DNA of 64,000 nucleotides from Solobacterium sp. UBA3691 (lineage in GTDB: Bacteria > Bacillota_I > Bacilli_A > Erysipelotrichales > Erysipelotrichaceae): positions 10,952 through 74,951 of the forward strand of contig DFIS01000035.1 of the NCBI GenBank assembly GCA_002372175.1. Direction: 5' to 3'. Positions 43,994 through 52,022 of this stretch are shown in pieces. Under the pieces are notes generated by a model. That model saw nothing but the letters and a program-made list of their open reading frames with translations. It searched no databases and had not been told where the DNA came from. The position numbers and the translations under genes were made by a program. Every line of letters starts with the position of its first letter. Position 1 is the stretch's first letter.

Positions 43994-44707
43994 ATGAAAG
44001 ACAAAATCGGCTTCAGAATCTTCAAGGACTTCGAACGCCCTTCCAAAGAACTTGTCGAAAAGTTCAGAGGACTTCCCTCCAGCAACATCGGTGACATGGT
44101 CAACCGTCTCTCCTGCATGAGAAACGAGCTGAGACCTTTCAATGATAAGCCCCTGCTCGGCGTTGCCTTCACGGTCAAGGCTCCTGCCGGCGATAATATG
44201 ATCCTTCACAAGGCTCTGCACATGGCCAAGCCCGGTGACATCCTCGTCGTTGACGGTGAGGGATGCAAGGACCGCTCCCTGATCGGTGAGATGATGATGG
44301 ACCTGATGGACCGCAGAGGTCTGGCAGGTCTGGTCGTAGACGGCGCCATCCGCGACGTAGACGCAATTCCCCGCTACAACATGGCTGTCTATGCTACAGC
44401 AGTAACACCTCAGGGTCCCTACAAGAACGGTCCCGGTGAGATCAACGTACCGATCGCCTGCTGCGGTCAGGTCGTCTTCCCCGGTGATATCCTCGTCGGT
44501 GATGCTGACGGTGTCGTCGTCATCCATCCCGAATATGCCGAAGAACTGGCGGAGATCGCCATCAAGAAACATGCGGCTGAAGTAAAGAAGATCGCTGACC
44601 GTGATGCTCTTGACGATATCGAGATCGCCAGCCGCAAGGAAGAAGAGAAATACGATAAGCAGCTCGAAGAAATGGGCGTGCAGTATATCGATTTCTATAA
44701 AAGGTAA
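43994..44707 (+). CDS. RraA-family aldolase/decarboxylase (HMG/CHA aldolase-like), copy 1
   Basis: A 237-residue RraA-fold protein. 'GDMVNRLSCM', 'GVAFTVKAPAGDNMILHKAL', 'GDILVVDGEG' and the catalytic strip 'GLVVDGAIRDVDA' (Arg-Asp pair near 117-118) match divalent-metal 4-hydroxy-4-methyl-2-oxoglutarate / 4-carboxy-4-hydroxy-2-oxoadipate aldolases, which split tricarboxylates to pyruvate plus pyruvate or oxaloacetate. 'FPGDILVGDADGVVVI' is also diagnostic. AAGGAG precedes the ATG. First gene behind the sigma-54 promoter. A second copy at 48198 is clearly diverged. Confidence 0.85.
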   Translation: MKDKIGFRIFKDFERPSKELVEKFRGLPSSNIGDMVNRLSCMRNELRPFNDKPLLGVAFTVKAPAGDNMILHKALHMAKPGDILVVDGEGCKDRSLIGEMMMDLMDRRGLAGLVVDGAIRDVDAIPRYNMAVYATAVTPQGPYKNGPGEINVPIACCGQVVFPGDILVGDADGVVVIHPEYAEELAEIAIKKHAAEVKKIADRDALDDIEIASRKEEEKYDKQLEEMGVQYIDFYKR

Positions 44708-44789
44708 ATAAGCAAATGTTGAAAAGTAAGGAGTTGATGTGAGAGGTAATTGAGGGCGATTCTGCAGATGATCGAAGCGGCATAAAAAA

Positions 44790-44851
44790 GGACAGCAAAA
44801 CAATACGTTCCGGGAAGAACGATCTGAAAAGATCATGTACTGCTGCCGTCC
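44790..44851 (+). other. Possible structured RNA in the RraA-CitMHS gap
   Basis: In the 215-base gap, an outer stem GGAC-AGCA (44790-44797) / TGCT..GTCC (44841-44851) can enclose two hairpins, CGTTC/GAACG (44806-44821) and GATC/GATC (44821-44834), forming a junction. No terminator T-run follows. The remainder of the gap shows nothing further apart from GGAGG before ATG 44923. Confidence 0.35.
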
Positions 44852-44922
44852 CGCTGAAATCATACCAAAAATGATTATTGAATTCATTATTACGTGTTTA
44901 TCAAATTCATTTGGAGGAAAAA

Positions 44923-46302
44923 ATGTATAACACAACGTTAGTTATTATCGGATTCGCGATGGTCTTCGGACTGATCGCCGTCCTGCTGTCCGGTAAGACG
45001 ATCCCGGTCATCGGTTTCGTACTTATCTCCCTGGCAGGTGCTCTGATTGCCGGTCTGACAGGTAACCTCGACCTTGGCGAAAAGACACTGCTCGCTGTAT
45101 TAAAGGGCTATGTCACGACCGGTGTCGGTACTGTCGTATCGTCCGTCGGTATGGCTGCCTTCGGTACTGCTTTCTTCACGATCCAGACATCCAAGGGTAC
45201 ATTTGACCCGATCGTAAACTATCTGTCCAAGTTCACGAACAGTGTCATGGTCGTTATGCTCATTACATATGCTGTTGCTTCCGTAGGTCACCTCGACACA
45301 GGTACAACATCCACGATCCTGTTAACGATCCCGATGATGCTGCCGATCTACCGCAGAATGCACATCAAGGTTGAGTATATGTTCCTCTGCATCGGTTCCG
45401 CAGTTGCTATCCTGAACATGCTGCCGATGGCTGGTGGTCCGATCGGTCTGTCCGTTTCCACAGGTACAGAAGTCGGTGTCATCGAGAACGCTGTTGTTCC
45501 TGCCATGATCATCGGCTGGATCGTCAACGCTATCCTGATCATCGTATGGCACTCCAAAGTTGAACAGGCCCGCATCAACAAGATGTCCCAGGCTGAGATC
45601 GACGCCATGGATGCTGAATACTCCGCACTGCTCGACGGCGGCAACGCCAAGAAGGGCCAGGAACTCCAGAACGTTACACTTGACTGGAAGTACTATGTAA
45701 ACCTGATCACAACGATCGTTGCTCTGGTTGTTGTCTTCATGGACAAGCTGCCTGCATACTTCGTATTCATGATCGCCTTCTCCATTGCCCTGATCGTTAA
45801 CTATCCCGGCAACAAGGCTAAGCAGGCTGCTATCAAGATGTGTGCTCCTAACTGCTACCCGATCATCACCGTTATGCTCTGTGCAGGTGTCTTCGTTGGT
45901 GTCACAAGAGAATCCGGTATGCTGACAGACATGGCTACATTCGTCGTTACACTGATTCCTGAGTCTCTGCACGGCATCTACAACGCAGTTGTTTCCCTGG
46001 TTTGTGTACCGATGTCCATCGCTCTCGGTTCCCAGGCTTACTACTATGGCTTCAGCCCGCTGCTGGTTGAAGTTGCTTCCAGAATCGGTGTTCCTGCAAT
46101 CTCCACGATCGCTACACTGATCATCACACAGAATGCCTTCGGTTTCATTACTCCGGTATCTGCAGTTAACCATCTGGCCTGCGGTATGCTCGGACGTGAC
46201 ATCAAGGATGTCTTCAAGTTCTGCTTCCCGAGACTGCTTGTCTTCCTGGTCATCCAGCTGGCTATCTGCTTCGTGATCGGTCTGCCCGTCATCGGCGGCT
46301 AA
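44923..46302 (+). CDS. CitMHS-family citrate/tricarboxylate:cation symporter
   Basis: A 459-residue inner-membrane carrier with about twelve hydrophobic segments. 'GHLDTGTTSTILLTIPMMLP' (about 125-144), 'MLPMAGGPIGLS' and 'ITPVSAVNHLACG' are CitMHS/IT-superfamily marks; family members import citrate as a metal or proton complex. GGAGG before ATG 44923 is ideal. It is the only obvious importer in the catabolic run and so points to a polycarboxylate substrate. Confidence 0.87.
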   Translation: MYNTTLVIIGFAMVFGLIAVLLSGKTIPVIGFVLISLAGALIAGLTGNLDLGEKTLLAVLKGYVTTGVGTVVSSVGMAAFGTAFFTIQTSKGTFDPIVNYLSKFTNSVMVVMLITYAVASVGHLDTGTTSTILLTIPMMLPIYRRMHIKVEYMFLCIGSAVAILNMLPMAGGPIGLSVSTGTEVGVIENAVVPAMIIGWIVNAILIIVWHSKVEQARINKMSQAEIDAMDAEYSALLDGGNAKKGQELQNVTLDWKYYVNLITTIVALVVVFMDKLPAYFVFMIAFSIALIVNYPGNKAKQAAIKMCAPNCYPIITVMLCAGVFVGVTRESGMLTDMATFVVTLIPESLHGIYNAVVSLVCVPMSIALGSQAYYYGFSPLLVEVASRIGVPAISTIATLIITQNAFGFITPVSAVNHLACGMLGRDIKDVFKFCFPRLLVFLVIQLAICFVIGLPVIGG

Positions 46303-46323
46303 TAACCAATCTGCTGATCAACC

Positions 46324-46355
46324 AACCGGATGGCATGGAAACATGTCATCCGGTT
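46324..46355 (+). terminator. 14-bp hairpin with GAAA tetraloop between CitMHS and the VOC genes
   Basis: AACCGGATGGCATG (46324-46337), loop GAAA, CATGTCATCCGGTT (46342-46355), with a single G-U pair. The following bases ATCTTTAAA are only weakly T-rich. It probably acts as a partial terminator or as an RNA-stability element that lowers expression of distal genes. Confidence 0.6.
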
Positions 46356-46376
46356 ATCTTTAAACAGGAGGGTAAA

Positions 46377-46724
46377 ATGTTAGATCATATCTGCTTTAAC
46401 GTAAAAGACGTTGAAAAAACAGCTGAACTGCTCTCTCACTTCGGCTATGTCGAAAAGAGAAGAACACCTCACCACGGCGGTTCCATCGAAGTATACTGCA
46501 AGGAACAGCCTGATCTCGTCATTGAACTGATGACACAGAGAGAAGGCGATTTCGCCGGTTTCAACCATGCCTGCTTCCTGCTTTCCGGCAAGGAAGAATA
46601 CGATGAGCTTGTTGCCCAGGGACTCAACTTCAAAGGTAACTATCACTTTGTCGAAGATTCCGGAAGATATGTAGACAATCTCGTTGATGAAGACGGGATC
46701 AAGTGGCAGATCACTGCTGACTAG
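46377..46724 (+). CDS. VOC/glyoxalase-like protein, copy 1
   Basis: A 115-residue vicinal-oxygen-chelate fold protein ('MLDHICFNVKDVEKTAELLS', 'GFNHACFLL', 'YVDNLVDEDGIKWQITAD'). The likely metal ligands are His 4, Glu in 'SIEVY' and His in 'NHACF'. VOC proteins act as isomerases, epimerases, lyases or dioxygenases on oxyacids. AGGAGG precedes ATG 46377. First of three tandem paralogues; it and copy 2 are about three-quarters identical by eye. Confidence 0.82.
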   Translation: MLDHICFNVKDVEKTAELLSHFGYVEKRRTPHHGGSIEVYCKEQPDLVIELMTQREGDFAGFNHACFLLSGKEEYDELVAQGLNFKGNYHFVEDSGRYVDNLVDEDGIKWQITAD

Positions 46725-46733
46725 GAGAAAACC

Positions 46734-47087
46734 ATGTTAGATCATGTAGCGTTCTTTGTAAAAGATGTCGAAAAGACAGCTGAACTTCTTTCCCACTTCG
46801 GATACAAAGTCAAAAGAAAGACTCCCCACCACGGCGGATCTATCGAAGTATACTGCGATGAACAGCCTGAACTGGTCATCGAACTCTGCACGATCCGCGA
46901 AGATAAAGGCGATAAAGCCGGCTTCAACCATGCCTGCTTCCTGCTGAACGGCAAAGCTGAATACGATGAACTCTGTGCTCAGGGTGTACCTTTCCAGGGC
47001 AACTATCACTTCAGTGCAGGTTCCGGCAGATACATTGACAATCTGATCGATGAAGACGGCATCAAGTGGCAGATCACTGCTGACTGA
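46734..47087 (+). CDS. VOC/glyoxalase-like protein, copy 2
   Basis: A 117-residue near-duplicate of the upstream protein ('MLDHVAFFVKDVEKTAELLS', 'TPHHGGSIEVYC', 'EDGIKWQITAD'), 9 bases downstream with AGGAG before the ATG. The same metal-ligand positions are kept. A recent tandem duplication is evident from the matching 3' ends; both may form one enzyme as a heterodimer. Confidence 0.82.
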   Translation: MLDHVAFFVKDVEKTAELLSHFGYKVKRKTPHHGGSIEVYCDEQPELVIELCTIREDKGDKAGFNHACFLLNGKAEYDELCAQGVPFQGNYHFSAGSGRYIDNLIDEDGIKWQITAD

Positions 47088-47089
47088 AA

Positions 47090-47449
47090 ATGCTGGACCA
47101 TATTGAGTTTATTGTCAGCGATCCCGAGCGTACGGTAAAAATGCTGCATCACTTCGGCTATGAAGTCATCCGGCATACCGCACATCAGGGCGGTGCATAC
47201 GAACTGGCCTGTAAGGAACAGCCTGAACTGATCCTGGAGATCATCAAGGCAAGACCGCAGGACAGTCTGGGCATGAATCATCCCGCCTTCGCAGTAGAAG
47301 ACAGAGATGCTTACAGCCGCATCAAAGAAGAAGTATCCTACATACCTACAGAACTTCATCTGGTAAAGAGCTCAGGCAGGTACGTAAGCAACATCTTTGA
47401 TGAAAACGGGATCAAATGGCAGATGATACTGAAAAATACGGAGGAATAA
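47090..47449 (+). CDS. VOC/glyoxalase-like protein, copy 3 (divergent)
   Basis: A 119-residue paralogue of the two upstream proteins but more diverged ('MLDHIEFIVSDPERTVKML', 'TAHQGGAYELAC', 'GMNHPAFAV', 'FDENGIKWQMIL'). The His and Glu ligand positions are kept. It starts 2 bases after the previous stop without a good ribosome site, so it relies on coupled translation. Confidence 0.8.
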   Translation: MLDHIEFIVSDPERTVKMLHHFGYEVIRHTAHQGGAYELACKEQPELILEIIKARPQDSLGMNHPAFAVEDRDAYSRIKEEVSYIPTELHLVKSSGRYVSNIFDENGIKWQMILKNTEE

Positions 47450-47453
47450 GATA

Positions 47454-48188
47454 ATGACAGATATGACAGGAAAGAAGATGCTTGTTGTCGGTGCCCATCC
47501 CGGTGATGTTCTCTGGAGATGCTCCGGTGCCGTTGCCAAGCACGTCAAACTCGGCGGTACGGTAGAAGTAATCGTCGTTACATACGGTACAGGCGGCGAA
47601 GCCAACGAACTGTTCAAGGCAGGCTATACGATCGAAACGGCCAAGGAACAGAGATTCAAGGACTTCGGCAAGGCCATGGATATTCTCGGTGTCAGCCACT
47701 GGGAGATCTGGGACATGCAGGATTATCAGTTTGAGATCACCAGAGACAAGGTATACAAGCTGGCGGAATACATCCGCAGATGCAGACCTGATCTGATCCT
47801 CACACACCATGAGAAGGATATCCTGAATCCCGATCACGGAACCATCTTCCCGTATGTTGTCATGAGCCTGGAAACAGCGACAGGACACGGTATCTTCATC
47901 GGTGATACAAAGCCGGCGGAAAGAGCACCGATCTTCTGCTTCGAGCCTCATGCCAGTGAAGTCAACGGCTTCAACCCGAACCTCTTTGTCGATATTACCG
48001 ATGTGATCGAGACAAAGAAGGCTGCCATGGCTACCTTCGAACTGAAGGCGCCGCTGGCAGAAAGCTATGTCAGACGTGCCCAGTACCGTGCCCAGAATGC
48101 CGGAAGCTTCGGCCGTCAGGGCTGCAAGTACGCAGAAGCCTACGAGCACATCTATCCGATCGCACAGGACGGTTTCTTCGTTTACTAA
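47454..48188 (+). CDS. PIG-L/LmbE-family protein, GalB-like (hydratase candidate), copy 1
   Basis: A 244-residue Rossmann-like zinc protein. The usual deacetylase motif AHPDDE is replaced by 'AHPGDVLWRCSGAVAKH' (about 14-30). The W-R-x-x-G variant is what I recall of GalB, the 4-oxalomesaconate hydratase of gallate breakdown, rather than of sugar deacetylases. 'LILTHHEKDILNPDHG' (about 115-130) carries further metal-ligand histidines. GGAGG precedes the ATG. With RraA-type aldolases in the same operon, a hydratase feeding an aldolase is the most economical reading. Confidence 0.75.
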   Translation: MTDMTGKKMLVVGAHPGDVLWRCSGAVAKHVKLGGTVEVIVVTYGTGGEANELFKAGYTIETAKEQRFKDFGKAMDILGVSHWEIWDMQDYQFEITRDKVYKLAEYIRRCRPDLILTHHEKDILNPDHGTIFPYVVMSLETATGHGIFIGDTKPAERAPIFCFEPHASEVNGFNPNLFVDITDVIETKKAAMATFELKAPLAESYVRRAQYRAQNAGSFGRQGCKYAEAYEHIYPIAQDGFFVY

Positions 48189-48197
48189 GGAGCTGTC

Positions 48198-48863
48198 ATG
48201 TCTGAATTTGATGAGAAATACAGAGCCCGCCTCGAAAGACTGTCAACGACAAATCTGAGCGACGCTCTGGACGCTTACAAACTGACAGGTGCCACCTACG
48301 GTATCCGTCCCGTCATCGAAAGCTGGGGCAAGATCGTCGGCAGAGCCGTAACGGTCAAGCTGAAGCCCTTTGACGGTGTTACACCCAAGCACCACCTCGG
48401 CATCAGAGCCATTGAGGCAGCCGATCCCGGAGATGTCATCATCATTGCCAATGACGGCAAGCTGAATATCTCCTGCTGGGGCGGATGTCTCGCCAACGGT
48501 GCCAAGATGAAGGGTGTCAGCGGCGTCGTCATTGACGGTGCATCCAGAGACATCGATGACTGCATCGAGATCGGCTTCCCTGTATACGCCCGCGGAACGG
48601 TCGTAGCTACGGCACGCGGCAGGGCAGTAGAGGAAAGCACGAACGAAACGATCAGCTTTGCCGGCGTGGAGGTTCATCCCGGTGATGTTGTCATGGGTGA
48701 TCACAGCGGTGTTGTGATCGTTCCCTTTGAACATCTGGATGAGGTCCTGGAGAAGGCGGAAGCTCTCTGCGAGAAGGAAGACAACATGATCAGAGATCTC
48801 AGAAACGGGATGTCCATGATCGATGTCGACCTCAAGTACAATTACGAAAAAATGCTGAAATAG
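48198..48863 (+). CDS. RraA-family aldolase (HMG/CHA aldolase-like), copy 2
   Basis: A 221-residue RraA-fold protein. 'TTNLSDALDAY', 'GRAVTVKLKPFDGV', 'ISCWGGCLANGAKMKGVSG' and 'GVVIDGASRDIDD' (Arg-Asp catalytic pair) match metal-dependent HMG/CHA aldolases better than copy 1 does. AAGGAG lies before the ATG. Likely reaction: retro-aldol cleavage of a branched hydroxy-oxo tricarboxylate to pyruvate plus a second oxoacid. Confidence 0.85.
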   Translation: MSEFDEKYRARLERLSTTNLSDALDAYKLTGATYGIRPVIESWGKIVGRAVTVKLKPFDGVTPKHHLGIRAIEAADPGDVIIIANDGKLNISCWGGCLANGAKMKGVSGVVIDGASRDIDDCIEIGFPVYARGTVVATARGRAVEESTNETISFAGVEVHPGDVVMGDHSGVVIVPFEHLDEVLEKAEALCEKEDNMIRDLRNGMSMIDVDLKYNYEKMLK

Positions 48864-49026
48864 CACTGTTCAGTGTTCATCAGGGCTTGGAAATACCTCT
48901 TTTCAATGAAAACAAAATGCTGATTACCTTTGTTGCCCCTCAGCCCTGTGAATATGCGGAGGCCGTCTCATCTGCCGTCCCGAGGCGGTCTCTGCGCCAT
49001 AGTTAAGCAAGTATATAAGGAGAACC
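48864..49026 (+). other. Intergenic leader before the NHL gene
   Basis: 163 bases without a gene. CAGGGCT (48881-48887) can pair with AGCCCTG (48942-48948) around a TTTTC/GAAAA hairpin, and GAGGCCGTCTC (48958-48968) recurs as GAGGCGGTCTC (48983-48993). I see no convincing promoter and no sigma-54 site. AAGGAG precedes the next ATG. Confidence 0.3.
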
Positions 49027-50034
49027 ATGAAACACATTGAATGCTGCGGTGAACGCACACTGAAAGATGAAAACAGAATCACACTTGGTCCCAATACATA
49101 CGAAGTAGACCGTGAATGGCTGAAATGGCCGGAAGAACTGCCTGCATATACAGTTCTGAATGCCACATGGGCTTCCGACGGTCTGTTCTATGCCGTAACA
49201 GGCAAGAAAGAGTATCCCGTTGTTGTCTTTGACAAGGACGGAAACTACATCAAGACGATCGCTGCTGGTGAATTCACCAAGACACATGCGATCTTTGAAA
49301 CAAAGAGACATACATTCCTGATCACGGATTCCCGTTCTCATGTCGTCAAGGAGATCGATCCTGAAGGCAACTGCCTGCGTACATGGGGTACATGGAATGT
49401 ACCGTCCGATACAGGTTACGATACAGAAGCATGGGCAAAGATGGAGCCCCTCGGTCTGAAGCCGATCGAGACAAAGTGGAACCACAATCCGGCATCCAAT
49501 GCCAAGTTCCAGAGTGTCGTCCGCAGAGGCGAGCCGTTCAACACACCGTGTGCAATGATCCAGGCGGAAGACGGCGAATACTTCGCAGCTGACGGATACG
49601 GCAACTGTGCTGTACATATCTTTGACAAGGACGGAAATCTGATCAAGTCCTGGGGTGAGCCGGGTTCCGAATACGGTCAGTTCAGAGTTGTTCACTCCGT
49701 ACTGCTCGACAAGTACAACCGTCTGTGGGTATCCGACCGTGAGAACGGCCGTGTACAGTGCTTTACAAGAGACGGTGAACTGCTGGCTGTCGCTGACGGC
49801 AATCTGAGCCGTATCGGCAACTGCACGGCAGATGACAAATACCTCTATATCGGTGAACTTGACGGCGGTATCACGATCATTGATCTTGATACGCTGGAAT
49901 GCGCAGGACAGGCCGGTGCGCCGAAGACATTCATGCGTACACATGGTATCTGCATGGATACAGAGGGTAATCTTTATACTTGTTCAAACAACTGGAATCC
50001 CACAAATATTACGAAGTTCAAGAAAGTAAACTAA
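49027..50034 (+). CDS. NHL-repeat six-bladed beta-propeller protein
   Basis: A 335-residue propeller with recurring blades: 'PVVVFDKDGNYIKTIAAGEF', 'HVVKEIDPEGNCLRTWGTW', 'VHIFDKDGNLIKSWGEPGS', 'LWVSDRENGRVQCFTRDGEL' and 'DTEGNLYTCSN'. There is no signal peptide, so it is cytoplasmic. NHL propellers can be lyases, lactonases or binding scaffolds; in this operon a lactonase or lyase role on the substrate is conceivable. It overlaps the next gene by one base (TAATG). Confidence 0.8.
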   Translation: MKHIECCGERTLKDENRITLGPNTYEVDREWLKWPEELPAYTVLNATWASDGLFYAVTGKKEYPVVVFDKDGNYIKTIAAGEFTKTHAIFETKRHTFLITDSRSHVVKEIDPEGNCLRTWGTWNVPSDTGYDTEAWAKMEPLGLKPIETKWNHNPASNAKFQSVVRRGEPFNTPCAMIQAEDGEYFAADGYGNCAVHIFDKDGNLIKSWGEPGSEYGQFRVVHSVLLDKYNRLWVSDRENGRVQCFTRDGELLAVADGNLSRIGNCTADDKYLYIGELDGGITIIDLDTLECAGQAGAPKTFMRTHGICMDTEGNLYTCSNNWNPTNITKFKKVN

Positions 50035-51293
50035 TGGGAAAAACGCTGGTTGAGAAGATCCTCGGCCGGCATACAGCTGCCGGTGAGGTTAAAGTCGGAG
50101 AGATCATCTCTGCAGAAGTAGACAGACTGCTGATCAATGACTATGTCGGAGAGATCATCTTTTCAAAGCTGGAGGAGATGCATGTCTCCGAGGTAGTTCA
50201 TCCGGAGAGAGTAGTGCTGAATACGGATCATAACCTGCCGGCTTTTACGGTGAAAGCTGCAGATAAGTATGTCCTGTTCAAGGAAAAGAGCAGGGCATAC
50301 GGTATCTGTCATATACCGGCAGGAGAAGGCGGTATCGGGCATCAGGTGATGTCGGAGAGATTCGTACATCCCGGAGAGATCACGGTAGCGACAGACTCCC
50401 ATGCGACGATGTATGCAGGTCTTGGCTCATTTGCCTGCGGTATTACGACAAGCGACGCACTGGAGATCCTGCTTACGGGAGAGTGCTGGTTCCGGGTGCC
50501 GGAATCACTGCGGATCACCGTCAGCGGAAAGCTGCCGCAGGGAGTCACAGCCAAGGATCTGGCCCTGACTCTGCTGAAGGTCTTCCCGCCGGAAAGTTAT
50601 ATCTACAGAGCCGTGGAAGTAACCGGAGAAGCGATCCGTGAGCTCAGTGTTGAAGGCAGACTCGTGATCGCCAACCTGATGGCGGAGAGCGGTGCCAAAT
50701 GCGCTGTATTTGAAGCCGATGACAAAACGTACGACTTCCTGCACTGGGAAGGCGAACGGGAGTATCTGTGCGCTGATGAAGATGCCGTATATGCTGAGGA
50801 AGCGGAGATCGATGCTTCAAAGCTGACACCGGTGCTGGCATACCCTGGTGCGACCACAAATGTCAGGCCGATGACAGAGGCCCTGGGCTTACCGGTAGAT
50901 CAGGTCTTCATCGGATCCTGCACCAACGGCAGGCTCGAAGACCTGGCACAGGCCGCGGATGTGCTGAAGGGTAAGCACATCGCGGAAGGTGTCAGACTGA
51001 TCGTTGTACCGGCTTCGCAGGCGGTGGCACTGGAGGCTCTGCACAGGGGATATCTTGGTATACTGATGGAGGCGGGTGCTGTTATCCTGCCGTCAAGCTG
51101 TGCATCCTGTGCGGGCAGCGGACCGGGACTGATCGGCCGCGGCGAGAGATGTGTGAGCACGACCAACCGGAACTTTAAGGGAAGAATGGGCAGTACGGAG
51201 GCAGAGGTCTATCTGGCTTCGGCATATACGGCTGCCGCATGTGCTCTGACCGGTGTGATCACGGATCCCCGGACCCTGACGGAGGTACAGTGA
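50034..51293 (+). CDS. Aconitase-family dehydratase large subunit (LeuC/HacA/DmdA-like)
   Basis: A 419-residue subunit that binds a [4Fe-4S] cluster and (de)hydrates a hydroxy-di/tricarboxylate. Cluster ligands: 'GSCTNGR' (about 303) and 'CASCAG' (about 364-369). 'VATDSHATMYAGLGSFACG' is the family's active-site strip. The length equals the archaeal-type isopropylmalate/homoaconitate/2,3-dimethylmalate group rather than bacterial LeuC (~465). There are no leucine genes around it, so a catabolic substrate is likely. ATG 50034 overlaps the previous stop. Confidence 0.88.
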   Translation: MGKTLVEKILGRHTAAGEVKVGEIISAEVDRLLINDYVGEIIFSKLEEMHVSEVVHPERVVLNTDHNLPAFTVKAADKYVLFKEKSRAYGICHIPAGEGGIGHQVMSERFVHPGEITVATDSHATMYAGLGSFACGITTSDALEILLTGECWFRVPESLRITVSGKLPQGVTAKDLALTLLKVFPPESYIYRAVEVTGEAIRELSVEGRLVIANLMAESGAKCAVFEADDKTYDFLHWEGEREYLCADEDAVYAEEAEIDASKLTPVLAYPGATTNVRPMTEALGLPVDQVFIGSCTNGRLEDLAQAADVLKGKHIAEGVRLIVVPASQAVALEALHRGYLGILMEAGAVILPSSCASCAGSGPGLIGRGERCVSTTNRNFKGRMGSTEAEVYLASAYTAAACALTGVITDPRTLTEVQ

Positions 51294-51823
51294 TGGAACA
51301 TACGATCATTGGCAAATGCTGGGTCGGCACTGACTCGCTGACGGTCTACCAGGTGATTCCGGAGAAACACTGGACGATGGACCGCATGGATCCGGAAAAG
51401 ATGAGTGACTGGGTCTTTGAGACCGTGGAACCGGGAGCGGAAAATGAACCCGGATACTTCAAGCGTCTTGGCTATACGGTCATCATCGCCGGCAAGGACT
51501 TCGGCTGCGGCAGTAAGTCGGTCGAACATCCGATGGCGGCTTTGAAAGGAGCAGGAGTAAAACTGGTCATTGCCGACAGTTTCTCCCGCTACAGTTACAG
51601 AAATGCGATAAATCTTGGGCTTCCCGTGATCACATGCCCGGGCATCCGTGATATCGTACATACAGGAGATACGATCGAAGCGGATACCGTTAACGGTAAG
51701 CTGAAGAATCTGACAACAGGACAGGAGATCACGATGACCCCGCTGAGTGATTTCGCAAGAGCAATCATTGAGGCAGGCGGTTCTGTTGCCTATGCAAAAC
51801 AACATATGGGGAAAGGAGACTAG
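51293..51823 (+). CDS. Aconitase-family dehydratase small subunit (LeuD/DmdB-like)
   Basis: A 176-residue swivel-domain subunit partnering the large subunit, joined by a TGATG overlap. 'VIIAGKDFGCGSKSVEHP' (about 65-82) is the active-site loop and 'YSYRNAINLGLPVI' the second signature. In common LeuD/aconitase the loop reads GSSREH; here it is GSKSVEH, so the substrate-carboxylate arginine is replaced by Val. This suggests a substrate different from isopropylmalate or citrate. Confidence 0.87.
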   Translation: MEHTIIGKCWVGTDSLTVYQVIPEKHWTMDRMDPEKMSDWVFETVEPGAENEPGYFKRLGYTVIIAGKDFGCGSKSVEHPMAALKGAGVKLVIADSFSRYSYRNAINLGLPVITCPGIRDIVHTGDTIEADTVNGKLKNLTTGQEITMTPLSDFARAIIEAGGSVAYAKQHMGKGD

Positions 51824-51827
51824 GACA

Positions 51828-52022
51828 GTGAAAAAAGAACTGACGATCAATCCCTCCTGGTGCAAGGGCTGCGGCATCTGTGCTGCATTCTGCCCCCGGC
51901 ACGTACTGGAGATCCACAATGAGAAAGTCGAAGCTGTACGTAAGGAAGACTGTATCCTGTGCGGACAGTGTGAACTGAGATGCCCGGATTACGCGATCTG
52001 GCTGGAGGAGACGGAGAAATGA
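51828..52022 (+). CDS. korD: 2-oxoacid:ferredoxin oxidoreductase delta subunit (2[4Fe-4S] ferredoxin)
   Basis: A 64-residue ferredoxin-type subunit with two CxxCxxCxxxCP clusters: 'CKGCGICAAFCP' and 'CILCGQCELRCP'. The start is GTG 51828 with AAGGAG 10 bases upstream. It passes electrons from the Kor complex. Overlaps korA by 4 bases. Confidence 0.88.
   Translation: MKKELTINPSWCKGCGICAAFCPRHVLEIHNEKVEAVRKEDCILCGQCELRCPDYAIWLEETEK

Noticed and set aside
48958..48993. Direct repeat GAGGCCGTCTC / GAGGCGGTCTC as a regulator site
   Set aside because: One mismatch, no relation to a promoter, and the region folds in several ways; too weak to call.
49003..49944. 313-codon open frame on the - strand opposite the NHL gene
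   Set aside because: Shadow of a well-supported propeller gene; Cys/Val-rich reverse-frame composition.
50034..51823. Leucine biosynthesis leuCD
   Set aside because: No leuA or leuB nearby, the small-subunit active-site loop is changed, and the genes sit inside a catabolic sigma-54 operon.
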